A stretch of DNA of 64,000 nt from Bacteroidia bacterium (GCA_016787785.1 JAEUTO010000003.1:186001-250000); one strand, 5' to 3'. Numbered from the stretch's first letter, positions 8,564 through 18,517 are shown. Numbers and translations are program-made. Notes: generated from the sequence alone by a model not told the origin.

Positions 8564-10051
8564 TTGATAATTCCTCAAAAACACACTAATACTTTTCTTT
8601 TTTGCGCAGTTGTTGCATTTTTTCATTTCATCACCGGCCTCGTCGGCATTCTTAACCACGAAATTTGGTCAGATGAAGCACATCATTTTTTATTAGCGCG
8701 AGATAGTTCCAGCCTTACTGAATTATACAAAAACGCCGCGTACGATGGTCATCCGTTACTTTGGGATGGTTTGTTATTTTTAATTACCCGCTTTAGCTCT
8801 TCTGTAATATATATGCAGCTGCTTAACATTTCAATTATGTCGGGTACCGTATTTTTATTTTTGAAACATGCCCCATTTAAAAAAGTCTTCTCAGCTCTTA
8901 TTGTATTTGGATGTTTTTTTATTTACGAATACCATATCATTAGCAGGAATTACGCAATAAGCGTTTTCTTCATAACGCTTGTGTTTATTCAGTTAAACAA
9001 ACCTGTTAAAGATCATTTATCAATTGCAATGTGTTTACTGGCACTATCGTTTACACATATATATTCAATACTAATTGTGATTACTTTATGCCTGGTTTTA
9101 ATATTCACAAATAAAAACACAGGGGTTAAATGTGTTTATCTTGCCTTACTTGTTATTGGCACATTGATCTTGTTTTCGTTAAAGGTGCCGGCAGACCATA
9201 TATTATTTAAATACGATATTGATCCCCTGCTTAGTTTTAAACGTTTTGGCAAAGCTTTTTCTATTTATTTAAAAGGTATATTACCTCTACCAGATTTCAC
9301 ATCTTCTAAAGTTTGGAATTCGAACCTTATCATAGCATGGTCAAAACCTTTTGCGGTAGTTCTTTCATTTGTTTTTGCGTTGGCTCCTTTCTTCATCTTT
9401 AAAAAAGAAAGATTTGTTTTGTTCTTTTTTTACTTTTCTACAGTGTTTATTTGTGTCTTCATTTATGTTTCACCGATCATAGTTGCGACAAGACATGCCG
9501 GTTTTATATTCGTAATACTTATATTCTCTTTTTGGTTGCGAAATATTTTATACCCTACTGAGGGCGAAAAAAATAAGGTGTACCAAAAAATTGCAATTGT
9601 TGTTTTAGCACTTCATGTTGTGTCGGGCTTCTATTTATTTGTTACAGATGTAAAACGGCCCTTTTCAAATTCAAAAAACGCAGCTATTTATTTACAGAAA
9701 AACAACCTGCAAAATAAAGTAATATTGCTTTCGAATTTAAGCTCGGGCCCTGCGGTTTCTGCCTATTTAAATAAAAAAATAATGTATCTTGAGACTGGTG
9801 TAAATAGCTCTTTCTGTACCTGGAATACTTGGCCTTTTATTCTAACAAAACCCAATTTTGAGAGAAAACTACAGAGGTTGGCTAAAAATGACACATCAGT
9901 TTTACTGGTAAATACTTTTTATTTAAAAAAAAATCTTGGCAATTCAATTGATAGCTTACCTGGTTTTAAGATCCTAAAACTAACTACTTTTGATGATGCT
10001 ATGGTTGATGTTGAGAATTACAACGTATATTACCTTATAAAAAATAATTAA
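8564..10051 (+). CDS. GT-C-type membrane glycosyltransferase (ArnT/PMT-like family 39)
   Basis: 495 residues with about ten membrane helices. The first periplasmic loop contains WSDEAHHFLLA and, further on, GHPLLWDGLLFLI, matching the acidic motif and His-Pro of family-39-like GT-C enzymes, which transfer sugars from polyprenyl-phosphate donors. The donor and acceptor cannot be read. The start is a TTG at 8564; the next in-frame ATG would remove the first helix and the acidic motif, so TTG is required. It lies 4 bases after the aldehyde dehydrogenase stop and 13 bases before another GT-C-like gene. Confidence 0.75.
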   Translation: MIIPQKHTNTFLFCAVVAFFHFITGLVGILNHEIWSDEAHHFLLARDSSSLTELYKNAAYDGHPLLWDGLLFLITRFSSSVIYMQLLNISIMSGTVFLFLKHAPFKKVFSALIVFGCFFIYEYHIISRNYAISVFFITLVFIQLNKPVKDHLSIAMCLLALSFTHIYSILIVITLCLVLIFTNKNTGVKCVYLALLVIGTLILFSLKVPADHILFKYDIDPLLSFKRFGKAFSIYLKGILPLPDFTSSKVWNSNLIIAWSKPFAVVLSFVFALAPFFIFKKERFVLFFFYFSTVFICVFIYVSPIIVATRHAGFIFVILIFSFWLRNILYPTEGEKNKVYQKIAIVVLALHVVSGFYLFVTDVKRPFSNSKNAAIYLQKNNLQNKVILLSNLSSGPAVSAYLNKKIMYLETGVNSSFCTWNTWPFILTKPNFERKLQRLAKNDTSVLLVNTFYLKKNLGNSIDSLPGFKILKLTTFDDAMVDVENYNVYYLIKNN

Positions 10052-10064
10052 TTTTACAAAGCAC

Positions 10065-11444
10065 TTGCATTTATATAAGACCATAAAACAATTAAACGCC
10101 AACTGGGTAATTCTTATTACACTTATTGCGATTACCTGGGTTAATTTTAATATTGTACGCTGGCAAAAAGGTAACATCATAACAAATGATGTAATTAGTT
10201 ACTATTGTTATTTGCCCGCTACTTTTTACGAACACGATCTTTCACTTGCATTTACAGACGACTCACTTAATCGCGAGTTAGAAGGAAGATACTATTGGCC
10301 AAGTATAGATGCCAATGGGAACAAAATAATTAAAGTAAATATGGGCATGGCTGTAAGCTATCTTCCATTTTTTGCCGCCGCTCATGTTTACTGTAAATTA
10401 TTTAACGAAGAGGCAAATGGCTTTTCAGATCCTTATCATTTTGCCGTTCAGTTCTCATCTCTCTTTTATTTTTTGATCGGACTCTTTTTTTTATTAAAGA
10501 TCTTAAAACTATATTTTAATCAAAAAGTGGTTTTTATTACTTCGCTTGCCATCATTTTTGGAACTAACATAATTTATTACCTGACCAATGGCGCGGGAAT
10601 GGCCCACCCGGTTGATTTTTCGCTTATTGCCGCGTTTATATATTATACTGTTAAGTGGCATCAATCGCAGACGCTTAAACGCACTTTAATAATAGGTTTA
10701 CTTGGTGGCATGATAACCCTGGTCAGGCCAATAAATATCTTTATATTTTTTGTTTTCTTTTTTTATAATGTAAGCTCGTTCAAAGATGTGAGTGTTAAAA
10801 TAAAATTCTTCTTAAAAAATTACAAACACCTTTTTTTGATCGCTATTTGCGGCGTACTGATCTATCTTCCCCAACTAATTTACTGGAAATATGTGACCGG
10901 AAATTATTTTGTGAATTCTTATATGGGCGAGCGGTTCTATTTTAATAACCCGCATATTATTGACGGTCTTTTTAGTTTTAGGAAAGGCTGGTTAGTCTAT
11001 TCTCCAATTATGATATTTTCATTAATAGGCTTTTATTATTTGCGAAAAAACAATAAGCTGCTTTTTGTTACTTTATTACTATTTACTTTATTCTATTTTT
11101 ATATAGTTTTTTCCTGGTGGTGCTGGTGGTACGGGGGTTCTTATAGCCAGAGGGCTTTAATAGATATTTACCCGCTTCTTGCCATACCATTTGCAGCATT
11201 TGTTGCGCATATTCAAAATTTCAATAAACTAAAAAGATCTGTTGTTTACACGTTAATGGTGTTGTGTCTCCTGCTAAACATCTTTCAAACCATGCAGGCT
11301 AAATGGAATATTATTCATTATGACAGCATGACCAGGGAAGCATATTTTGACGCCCTTTTTAGGATAACCAAAAACCCGGAGCGTGAAAAATTCTTAAAAC
11401 ACCCTGATTATGATAAGGCGATGCGGGGTATTGATGAATATTAA
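10065..11444 (+). CDS. Polytopic membrane protein, GT-C glycosyltransferase-like (paralogue of the gene at 34468-36198)
   Basis: 459 residues, about ten membrane helices. The first loop has an acidic patch (NDVISYYCYLP), and later segments TLVRPIN, GERFYFNNP, FSFRKGWLVYSP and SQRALIDIYP correspond one-to-one with motifs in the protein at 34468-36198, so the two are paralogues. The family is usually annotated hypothetical; topology suggests a polyprenyl-phosphate-sugar glycosyltransferase. The start is TTG at 10065, directly followed by hydrophilic residues and the first helix. It sits in the envelope block with the preceding GT-C gene. Confidence 0.6.
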   Translation: MHLYKTIKQLNANWVILITLIAITWVNFNIVRWQKGNIITNDVISYYCYLPATFYEHDLSLAFTDDSLNRELEGRYYWPSIDANGNKIIKVNMGMAVSYLPFFAAAHVYCKLFNEEANGFSDPYHFAVQFSSLFYFLIGLFFLLKILKLYFNQKVVFITSLAIIFGTNIIYYLTNGAGMAHPVDFSLIAAFIYYTVKWHQSQTLKRTLIIGLLGGMITLVRPINIFIFFVFFFYNVSSFKDVSVKIKFFLKNYKHLFLIAICGVLIYLPQLIYWKYVTGNYFVNSYMGERFYFNNPHIIDGLFSFRKGWLVYSPIMIFSLIGFYYLRKNNKLLFVTLLLFTLFYFYIVFSWWCWWYGGSYSQRALIDIYPLLAIPFAAFVAHIQNFNKLKRSVVYTLMVLCLLLNIFQTMQAKWNIIHYDSMTREAYFDALFRITKNPEREKFLKHPDYDKAMRGIDEY

Positions 11445-11448
11445 TTAT

Positions 11449-11456
11449 TACTTTTG
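11449..11456 (+). promoter_or_regulatory. TAnnTTTG -7 box upstream of the 11462 gene
   Basis: TACTTTTG matches the Bacteroidota -7 consensus and ends 5 bases before ATG 11462, which would make the transcript almost leaderless. No -33 element is obvious. Confidence 0.35.
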
Positions 11457-11461
11457 CTTTG

Positions 11462-12172
11462 ATGATCAATCGTTTATTTATCGTTTCATTTATTTGTTTT
11501 TTTGCTTTAACCGCCAGTGGCCAAAAACAGAAAAATGAAATAAATGATTTTGCTGTTGTATTACATGAAGAGGCGGTTAATAAAGTTATTGCTGCGGTTG
11601 GCGATATAAAAGGTACTAATGATTATGAGGTACTGCTTATTAGTGGTAAATATCATTGGACCGTGCAAAATCCGAAAATAAACATTCGGCCGGATAGTAG
11701 CGATTTTACCTGCGACGCTTTGGTAAATGTTGGCCCCTTTGATTACAAAACAAAAGTAGTTGGTAACGTAAAAATTACTTATGATAATGAAAAGAATCTG
11801 ATCTTCATTAAAATATCAAGAGCCATTTTTGAATTATATACCATGATCTTTAATAAAAAGATTCACATTAAAGACATACATCTGGAAGATTACTTTAAAG
11901 AGCCCTTTGCTTTTGAGGGGCCTAAAACCATGGCAACAGATATGGAATTTATGATGCCCGATAGCACCATGAAAAAAATATATGTTCAGCCAACTGCTTG
12001 CAAAATGGAATTAAGATGGAAGGAAATTTGCACCTCATGCGAAATTGTGGCTGCCGACAAGCCTTTTAAGCCCGTTTTGAAATTAATGCCCCCAATTGAA
12101 GCTACAAAAACTACCACCACCACGTTGCCAAAAGCTACCCCAACTTCTACTACCCCGACTCAAAAAAAATAA
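11462..12172 (+). CDS. Secreted protein of unknown function
   Basis: 236 residues from ATG 11462 (a TTG one codon upstream is possible). A signal peptide (LFIVSFICFFALTASGQ) is cleaved near residue 20. The body is strand-rich with alternating hydrophobic residues (e.g. DALVNVGPFDYKTKVVGNVKI), and ends with a Thr/Pro-rich tail from about residue 215. Two cysteines (EICTSCEI) lie near residue 190. I do not recognise the family; a beta-sandwich or lipid-binding fold is a guess. Its placement between a membrane glycosyltransferase and a CapD-type dehydratase suggests an envelope role. Confidence 0.6.
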   Translation: MINRLFIVSFICFFALTASGQKQKNEINDFAVVLHEEAVNKVIAAVGDIKGTNDYEVLLISGKYHWTVQNPKINIRPDSSDFTCDALVNVGPFDYKTKVVGNVKITYDNEKNLIFIKISRAIFELYTMIFNKKIHIKDIHLEDYFKEPFAFEGPKTMATDMEFMMPDSTMKKIYVQPTACKMELRWKEICTSCEIVAADKPFKPVLKLMPPIEATKTTTTTLPKATPTSTTPTQKK

Positions 12173-12190
12173 GTAAATTTATGCTTACTT

Positions 12191-14077
12191 ATGTACAGAC
12201 TTTTTAAGCTGTTTTGGCAATATAATTTACCGCGTTGGTCAATTCTTTTTATTGACACCTTTGTTTGCGCGTTTGCCTTATCCTTAGCCTTTTTTATTCG
12301 TTTTTATTTCGACTCTGTGATGTCGGCAATTGATAAAGCAAATTTACCCTTTGATTTTTTGATCGTTCTTAGTATCCGTTTTATTTCTTTCTTCATCTCC
12401 AAAACGTATAAAGGCGTTGTAAGGTATACAAGCACGAGAGACACTACGCGTATTTTTTTAGTTGTACTTGCGGGAAGTTCTTTGCTTTTCATCCTCAATG
12501 TAATTTCTCTGAATTTTGTTTTGGGTTATTATTTTATTCCAAATTCAATTATTATTATTGACGGTCTTGTAACATTGTTCATTATGATAAGTTCAAGACT
12601 CGCAGTTAAAGCTTTGTATTTTGAAATTAAGAACCCAACCAAAGAAAAAATGCATGTAATTATTTACGGCGCCGGTGAAGCGGGCATAATTACCAAGCGT
12701 ACACTTGACCGGGATGCAGCTATAAAGTATAAAGTTGTTGCTTTTATTGATGATGATGAGGAAAAATTAGGCAGGAGTCTTGAAGGAATATTCGTTTATC
12801 CTCAGAGTAAACTTCCGGAACTGATAAAAGAGAATGAAATAGAGTTAGTGATCATTTCAATCCAAAAGATCTCACCAAAAAAGAAGAACGAAATAACCGA
12901 TATTTGTTTAGAGAATAATATCAGAGTATTGAATGTACCACCAGTGACCAGTTGGATAAATGGAGAACTAAGTTTTAACCAGATCAAAAGCATTAAGATC
13001 GAAGACCTTTTAGAACGGGATCCCATCAAACTAGACGACGATTTAATTAGTACCCAGCTTAAGAACAAAGTAATTTTAATTACCGGAGCTGCCGGAAGCA
13101 TAGGCAGCGAATTGGCAAGGCAATGTGCTAATTATTCTCCAAAAAAAATATACCTGTTAGACCAGGCAGAAAGCCCTTTACACGAGCTTGATCTGGAGTT
13201 TGCTGAAAAATTTAAAGACACAGCTTTTGAGGTTGTAATGGCTGACGTTAGAAACAACGAGCGAATGAAACATGTTTTTAATACCTTTAAACCTCAGATC
13301 GTTTTTCATGCCGCCGCGTACAAACATGTACCTATGATGGAAAACAATCCATCTGAATCTATTTTCACAAATATACTTGGAACAAAAAACACAGCCGATC
13401 TGGCCAACGAATTTAATGTTGAGCGTTTTGTTTTTGTAAGTACAGATAAGGCTGTAAACCCAACCAACGTGATGGGTGCCAGTAAACGTATCTCAGAAAT
13501 ATATATTCAGAGCTTAGGTAAAACTTCTAAAACAAAATTTATTACCACCCGTTTTGGAAATGTACTTGGGTCTAACGGTTCGGTAATTCCAAGATTTAAA
13601 AAACAAATAGAGGCCGGCGGACCAATTACTATTACACATCCCGATATAACACGTTATTTTATGACCATCCCAGAGGCCAGTCAGTTAGTTTTGGAAGCTG
13701 GAAGTATTGGCAAAGGGGGAGAGATATTTGTATTTAACATGGGCAACTCTGTTAAGATAGTAGACCTTGCAAGAAAAATGATCCTGCTATCGGGTTTAAA
13801 AGAGAACAGAGATATAAAAATTGTTTTTACCGGATTAAGGCCGGGCGAAAAATTATTTGAAGAGTTATTGGCGGATAATGAAAATACACTGCCAACACAT
13901 CACAACCAGATCTTAATTGGAAAAGTTAGAGAGTATGATTATGTAGAAGTGAAAGGTATAATTGAGGAATTAATAAAAACGTTTAATACTCAAAACAATG
14001 AGTTGATCGTTCAGCGCATGAAAGATCTTGTGCCGGAATTTAAAAGTAATAATTCTGTATTTCAAAAATTAGATTAA
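12191..14077 (+). CDS. Membrane-bound nucleotide-sugar 4,6-dehydratase/epimerase (CapD/WbpM/PglF family)
   Basis: 628 residues. Four N-terminal membrane helices (to about residue 140), a first Rossmann domain (YGAGEAG near 158), then the catalytic SDR domain with TGAAGSIGSE near 297, HAAAYKHVPMMENNP, and FVSTDKAVNPTNVMGASKR near 415-430. The usual Tyr of YxxxK is Met, as is normal for this subfamily. Relatives convert UDP-GlcNAc to 4-keto-6-deoxy sugars at the start of capsule, O-antigen or glycoprotein sugar synthesis. It lies 18 bases after the secreted unknown and is separated from pafA by one base. Confidence 0.9.
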   Translation: MYRLFKLFWQYNLPRWSILFIDTFVCAFALSLAFFIRFYFDSVMSAIDKANLPFDFLIVLSIRFISFFISKTYKGVVRYTSTRDTTRIFLVVLAGSSLLFILNVISLNFVLGYYFIPNSIIIIDGLVTLFIMISSRLAVKALYFEIKNPTKEKMHVIIYGAGEAGIITKRTLDRDAAIKYKVVAFIDDDEEKLGRSLEGIFVYPQSKLPELIKENEIELVIISIQKISPKKKNEITDICLENNIRVLNVPPVTSWINGELSFNQIKSIKIEDLLERDPIKLDDDLISTQLKNKVILITGAAGSIGSELARQCANYSPKKIYLLDQAESPLHELDLEFAEKFKDTAFEVVMADVRNNERMKHVFNTFKPQIVFHAAAYKHVPMMENNPSESIFTNILGTKNTADLANEFNVERFVFVSTDKAVNPTNVMGASKRISEIYIQSLGKTSKTKFITTRFGNVLGSNGSVIPRFKKQIEAGGPITITHPDITRYFMTIPEASQLVLEAGSIGKGGEIFVFNMGNSVKIVDLARKMILLSGLKENRDIKIVFTGLRPGEKLFEELLADNENTLPTHHNQILIGKVREYDYVEVKGIIEELIKTFNTQNNELIVQRMKDLVPEFKSNNSVFQKLD

Positions 14078-14078
14078 T

Positions 14079-15722
14079 ATGCAAAAACGCTTTACACTTT
14101 TTACTTTCATACTATTTTTAAATCTTAATTCCATTTGCGCACAAACAGCGGCTGTGGCAAACACAAAACCAAAACTTGTTGTTGGAATTGTGGTTGATCA
14201 AATGCGAAACGATTACATTTATCGGTACTGGGATCGTTACGGCAATGGTGGTTTTAAAAGACTGGTGAATAATGGCTATTATTTTAAGAATGCGCATTAC
14301 AACTATATTCCAACCTACACTGGTCCGGGGCATTGTAGTATTTATACAGGAGCAACTCCGCGCACGCACGGTATTATTGCAAACGATTGGTTTGTAAGAA
14401 AAATGGGCAGAGAGAGATATTGTTGCGAAGACACTTCGGTTAGAACAATTGGCTCGCAAAGTAAATATGGATTAATGTCTCCACGCAAACAATTAAGTTC
14501 AACAATTGGTGATGAATTAAAAATGAGTTCTAACAACAAATCAAAAGTATTTGCCGTTGCTTTAAAAGACAGGAGCTCTATATTTCCGGCCGGACACTCA
14601 GCCGATGCTGCTTTTTGGCTTGATGATTCTACTGGAAATTTTATTTCCTCAAGCTGGTATCTTGAAGAACTACCACAATGGCTAATAGCTTTTAACACGA
14701 AAAATTATGTAAAAACATATTTGGAAAAAGACTGGCAAACATTATACCCACTTGAAACTTATACTAATTCAATAGCTGATGAAAATAGATATGAAATTTC
14801 GCCGAACAAAAAGGAAAAAGCCGTTTTTCCTTACGATTATAAATTACAGTTAGAAAAAAATAAATACGCAATAATAAGAGCAACACCCTACGGAAACTCT
14901 TTAACAAAAGACATTGCCATTGCCTGTGTAAAAAATGAAAAATTAGGCAAAGATGACGAAACAGACCTTCTTAGTGTCAGTTTTTCAAGTCCCGATATTG
15001 TTGCCCACTCCTATGGCCCAAGATCAATTGAAGTGGAAGATATTTATTTAAGATTGGATAAAGATATTGAAGAATTGTTGAACGAATTGGATAAAGAAGT
15101 TGGAAAAAATAATTACACTGTTTTTTTAACTGCAGATCATGGGGGAGCTGATGTGCCGAATCATTTGATCGATAATAAAATTCCGGCAGGCTATTTAAAA
15201 GATAATAAACTGACGAAAAAAATAAAAACTTATTTTGAGCACAGCTATTGCGATACTTTATTATTTACATGCGTAACTAATGAGCAGATATATTTGAATA
15301 ATAAAAGAATAGAGGAAGAAAAATTAAATCTAGATGAGATAGAAAAAAAGCTGTCTGATTTTTTAATAACCGTTCATGGCATAGCAGAGGCATATCCATC
15401 AAAGGTTTTAAAAAACGAATCGTTTGATAAAAATGATTACAGGGCTTTATTGCAAAACGGATATAATCATAAATTAAGTGGTAATGTTTGCTTCATTTAT
15501 AATCCGGCCTGGATGGATTATACCGAAAAAGGCACAACACATGGCGCAGGTTACAATTACGATACCCATGTACCTGTTCTGTTTTATGGCAACGGAATAA
15601 AAAAAGGGGAAACGTACACTTACACAACTATTACACAAATTGCACCAACCATTTGCGAATTATTGAAGATCAATCAGCCAAACTCTACTCTGGCTGAACC
15701 TTTAAATAATTTTTTCAAATAA
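14079..15722 (+). CDS. pafA: PafA-type alkaline phosphatase (phosphate-insensitive)
   Basis: 547 residues with signal peptide (LNSICAQ, cleavage near residue 21). The alkaline-phosphatase fold shows Asp40 (VVDQMRNDY) as metal ligand and the nucleophile Thr81 in YTGPGHCSIYTG, which distinguishes PafA from the Ser-type PhoA. Later metal-binding segments are FSSPDIVAHSYGP, TADHGGADVP and THGAGYNYDTHVP. PafA is periplasmic, Zn-dependent and releases phosphate from sugar-phosphate monoesters. It starts one base after the dehydratase stop, and its own stop codon abuts that of the convergent AsmA-like gene. Confidence 0.88.
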   Translation: MQKRFTLFTFILFLNLNSICAQTAAVANTKPKLVVGIVVDQMRNDYIYRYWDRYGNGGFKRLVNNGYYFKNAHYNYIPTYTGPGHCSIYTGATPRTHGIIANDWFVRKMGRERYCCEDTSVRTIGSQSKYGLMSPRKQLSSTIGDELKMSSNNKSKVFAVALKDRSSIFPAGHSADAAFWLDDSTGNFISSSWYLEELPQWLIAFNTKNYVKTYLEKDWQTLYPLETYTNSIADENRYEISPNKKEKAVFPYDYKLQLEKNKYAIIRATPYGNSLTKDIAIACVKNEKLGKDDETDLLSVSFSSPDIVAHSYGPRSIEVEDIYLRLDKDIEELLNELDKEVGKNNYTVFLTADHGGADVPNHLIDNKIPAGYLKDNKLTKKIKTYFEHSYCDTLLFTCVTNEQIYLNNKRIEEEKLNLDEIEKKLSDFLITVHGIAEAYPSKVLKNESFDKNDYRALLQNGYNHKLSGNVCFIYNPAWMDYTEKGTTHGAGYNYDTHVPVLFYGNGIKKGETYTYTTITQIAPTICELLKINQPNSTLAEPLNNFFK

Positions 15723-18137
15723 TTATTTGTGTCCTAAACTTAATTTTAGTTTTTTCGGGGGGCCTGAATAATTAAGCTTTAATCCTTTAGAGTTTTCGGC
15801 AGTTTGGCCGCTGCTTGCGGGAATATAATTTTTACCACGTTTCTTTAGATTATTCCACGGAACTAAGATATTTATATTAGAATTCTCTTTAAAATGATAG
15901 GTGCCGCTAACAAATAAATTTAATACATTCGAAGCTATCTCCATTTCCTCTATCTGCATTTCAAAACCTTTTATTTGGCAGGTCTGGTTTATCTCGCTAA
16001 AAGAAATGTCTTTAAAATCCCGGTTCCTAAAAATGTAGTCTGATATGTTTTGCAAAGGTTGAAAGTTTAAAAGATGTCCCTCGGTTAATTTTACTTTTAT
16101 TTCACCGTCCATCGTATTACCAATAACTTCCATCTTTTCATCAAGCTCTGTTTTGATCTTTGCGTCAACAAAAATATTTCCCTGCAAATGCTCGCTCTCT
16201 ATTGCCTTTTGGCCAAAGTTCTCAAATTCAGAAAATAATGAATTCACATCCATATCTTCGATCTTAACCTCAGCAGTAATTTTATTGAGATCATAAATGG
16301 TGCCTTTAGCAAACAACTTACCATTGCAGGCGTTCATGTTTACCGATCTAACATCCAGCAATTTGTTCTTATACACCAGGTTAATGCTTGCATTTGTTGC
16401 TTTAACATTTCGAACGAACATTCTTTTAGCTAACAAAGAAACATTAAATTCAAAATTACTTTGCTCGGCTTTTATAGTCTTTTTATAAGCTGTTGTGGTT
16501 GCTGCGGTTGCTGCTGCTTCCGTCCTTCTGGCAGTGCTATCTTTTTTATTTGCTTTAACAGATAAGTATGGATTTAAATTAAAGCTCTCAGATCTGGCTG
16601 ATAATGTTGCTTTAAAGCCCTGTGTAAAACCCAACACATAGCTGGTAAAATTTTTAACATCGCCTTTTAAAGTCACATTGCCCGCATCCGTCTTTAAAAA
16701 TAAGTTTTCAAATTGCAGGTCTTTATTTTTAAGATTTGCGTTACCAACAATCGTATATACATAAGGCTTATTTATCTCCTGGTAACTTAAATTATTAAAA
16801 AATAAACCTGCATCCAATTTCATAGGAGCGTCTAAAAATTCGTTCTTATTTAATTTCTTGGTTGGTCCGCTGTATTTAATTTTTGCAACGCAATTGCCTT
16901 TTAAAATAAAATCCTTTCCGGGTTTAAAATCTATCTTTGTTGCTGTAATAAATAAATTGGCATCAATATTAATTTGAGGGTCATCAAAATTTACAACTGT
17001 AACTGACGCTGTAAATGGGAAATCGTAAAGGTTGCCTGTTATTGAATTAAAAATTACTCTGGCATGTTCGGTATCTCCCTTTTGTTTTGACGAGTCTAAG
17101 CTTACAATGGTTCCGTAAAAAGATAAGTTAGAATACGGTATTTTACTATTACCAATTGTTACATCGTTATTTTTACCGCTTAATTGTGCAATAATAATTG
17201 GATCTTGTTTTATACCAAGATTAGCTATGATTAATATTTTAGCATCAATATTTTTATTGACATTAAAATTTGCCAATTTTTTTTGCAGATTCGTGTTAAG
17301 AAGGCTCATGCCCTTTTTATAATCAATATTTTCACTTTGAATGGATAATACTAATTGCTTTTTTTCTTTAAGATCAATGAATGTGGTAACATAATAAGGG
17401 TGATTTCCCATGGTAACAATAGAGGGCTGATGAATAAAGATAGACTGGCTTTTAGTAAAAATACTGATGCTTAGGTTAAGATCTGCAGTCGTGTTCTTTA
17501 AGAATGGGCCTTTTTCAGGTTTAAACATTAAGCCACCGATATTAACCTCGCCCATGAACTTTGCTTCAATACCATCTTGTTCATTTTTTAACTTAATTAC
17601 ATTATCTACAAAATGCACATCAACATTTTGTCCCTTTTCTTTATCTAAAAAATTAAATTGTGTATTTAAAATGGTGATCTTCTTTATTTCAAATTCTATT
17701 GGGCTTGCAGAAGTTTTAGCAGCCGTTTGTTTTAATTCAAAATTATTAGACCCATCTTTATTCTTTATTAAATTTATTGTTGCATTTTTTATAGATACAG
17801 ATCCAACACTAAATTGTTTTTTAAAGAGTTTTAATATATCCAGCGAAAGAGCAACTGACCCGGCTTGTAAAATTGGTTCGTTTTTATTTGGAGATAGGTT
17901 ACTGAAAAGAGAGATATTCTTTAATTGAATAGATGCATCAGGCCAATTACTGAAAAATGACACGTTAAGGTCCTCTATTTTTAATATCATCCCCTGATTT
18001 TCCTTTAAATTTTCAATTAATGTTGTAGCAAGTTCTTTTTTATAAAAGGTAATTAAAATAAAAACAGATGTTGCTAATAATAGAGTTAGGGCGAGAAGCC
18101 CTATAAAAAAACGTTTAATATATTTTTTATACCGCAC
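15723..18137 (-). CDS. AsmA-like family protein
   Basis: 804 residues. One N-terminal membrane helix (residues about 8-30, FFIGLLALTLLLATSVFIL) is followed by a long strand-rich periplasmic region with the AsmA pattern: EDLNVSFFSNWPDASIQLKN early, and a C-terminal AsmA_2-type end (GQIKVKLTEGHLLNF-like, LFVSGTYHFKENSNI, LKLNYSGPPKKLKLSLG). AsmA-like proteins are thought to carry lipids between membranes. The start is GTG at 18137; no in-frame ATG lies before the membrane helix. An Ala/Thr-rich insert sits near residue 545. Its stop abuts that of pafA. Confidence 0.8.
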   Translation of the reverse strand: MRYKKYIKRFFIGLLALTLLLATSVFILITFYKKELATTLIENLKENQGMILKIEDLNVSFFSNWPDASIQLKNISLFSNLSPNKNEPILQAGSVALSLDILKLFKKQFSVGSVSIKNATINLIKNKDGSNNFELKQTAAKTSASPIEFEIKKITILNTQFNFLDKEKGQNVDVHFVDNVIKLKNEQDGIEAKFMGEVNIGGLMFKPEKGPFLKNTTADLNLSISIFTKSQSIFIHQPSIVTMGNHPYYVTTFIDLKEKKQLVLSIQSENIDYKKGMSLLNTNLQKKLANFNVNKNIDAKILIIANLGIKQDPIIIAQLSGKNNDVTIGNSKIPYSNLSFYGTIVSLDSSKQKGDTEHARVIFNSITGNLYDFPFTASVTVVNFDDPQINIDANLFITATKIDFKPGKDFILKGNCVAKIKYSGPTKKLNKNEFLDAPMKLDAGLFFNNLSYQEINKPYVYTIVGNANLKNKDLQFENLFLKTDAGNVTLKGDVKNFTSYVLGFTQGFKATLSARSESFNLNPYLSVKANKKDSTARRTEAAATAATTTAYKKTIKAEQSNFEFNVSLLAKRMFVRNVKATNASINLVYKNKLLDVRSVNMNACNGKLFAKGTIYDLNKITAEVKIEDMDVNSLFSEFENFGQKAIESEHLQGNIFVDAKIKTELDEKMEVIGNTMDGEIKVKLTEGHLLNFQPLQNISDYIFRNRDFKDISFSEINQTCQIKGFEMQIEEMEIASNVLNLFVSGTYHFKENSNINILVPWNNLKKRGKNYIPASSGQTAENSKGLKLNYSGPPKKLKLSLGHK

Positions 18138-18238
18138 TATAAATGATCAGGAAATAAAAAGGTAGGTAAATTTTTGCAATGCCATGTATTTGGTAACAAT
18201 TATCTGCAAATTTTGTGCCAGCGGTTTACTTTCAAAAG

Positions 18239-18517
18239 TTAGCTGCGCTGATCCGCTGAGGGGAGTCCCTCAAAATTTTATACCCTTTCAGGGTCTTTTT
18301 TGTTTTACAATCAATCTTTTGAAAATAAATTTCGTTATTAGGATTAGCTGCGCTGATCTCGGGGGAGGGACACAACCAGCAAATTTAAACTCTTTCAGAG
18401 TTAATTTTTGTTTTATGATCCGTCTTTTGAGAACAAGGTTTCATATTAGGGATTAGCTGCGCTGATCCACTTAAATACGAGTTTCTGCTCAACAAATTTC
18501 AAATCCTTTCAGGATTT
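18239..18517. repeat. Three tandem REP-like units: palindromic core plus covarying hairpin
   Basis: The core TTAGCTGCGCTGATC recurs at 18239-18253, 18344-18358 and 18453-18467 (spacing 105 and 109 bases). Each is followed by a small hairpin with constant loop TTTCA but different stems: ACCC/GGGT (18282-18294), ACTC/GAGT (18389-18401) and AAATCC/GGATTT (18501-18517). A T-rich run follows each hairpin. The stems change on both sides together, so base pairing is conserved rather than sequence. The rest of 18138-18572 shows no gene; a 90-codon frame from 18184 reads straight through the repeats and is not credible. Related units lie at 24363-24655. Confidence 0.75.

Noticed and set aside
18184-18456. 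90-codon open frame in the tRNA-His island
   Set aside because: It runs through the palindromic and hairpin repeats, repeats its own peptide (ISCADL/VSCADP) because of them, and has no signal, domain or start context.
18239-18517. CRISPR-like array of three repeats
   Set aside because: Only a 15-base core is conserved, units are 105-109 bases, spacers are related to each other, and no cas gene is present.
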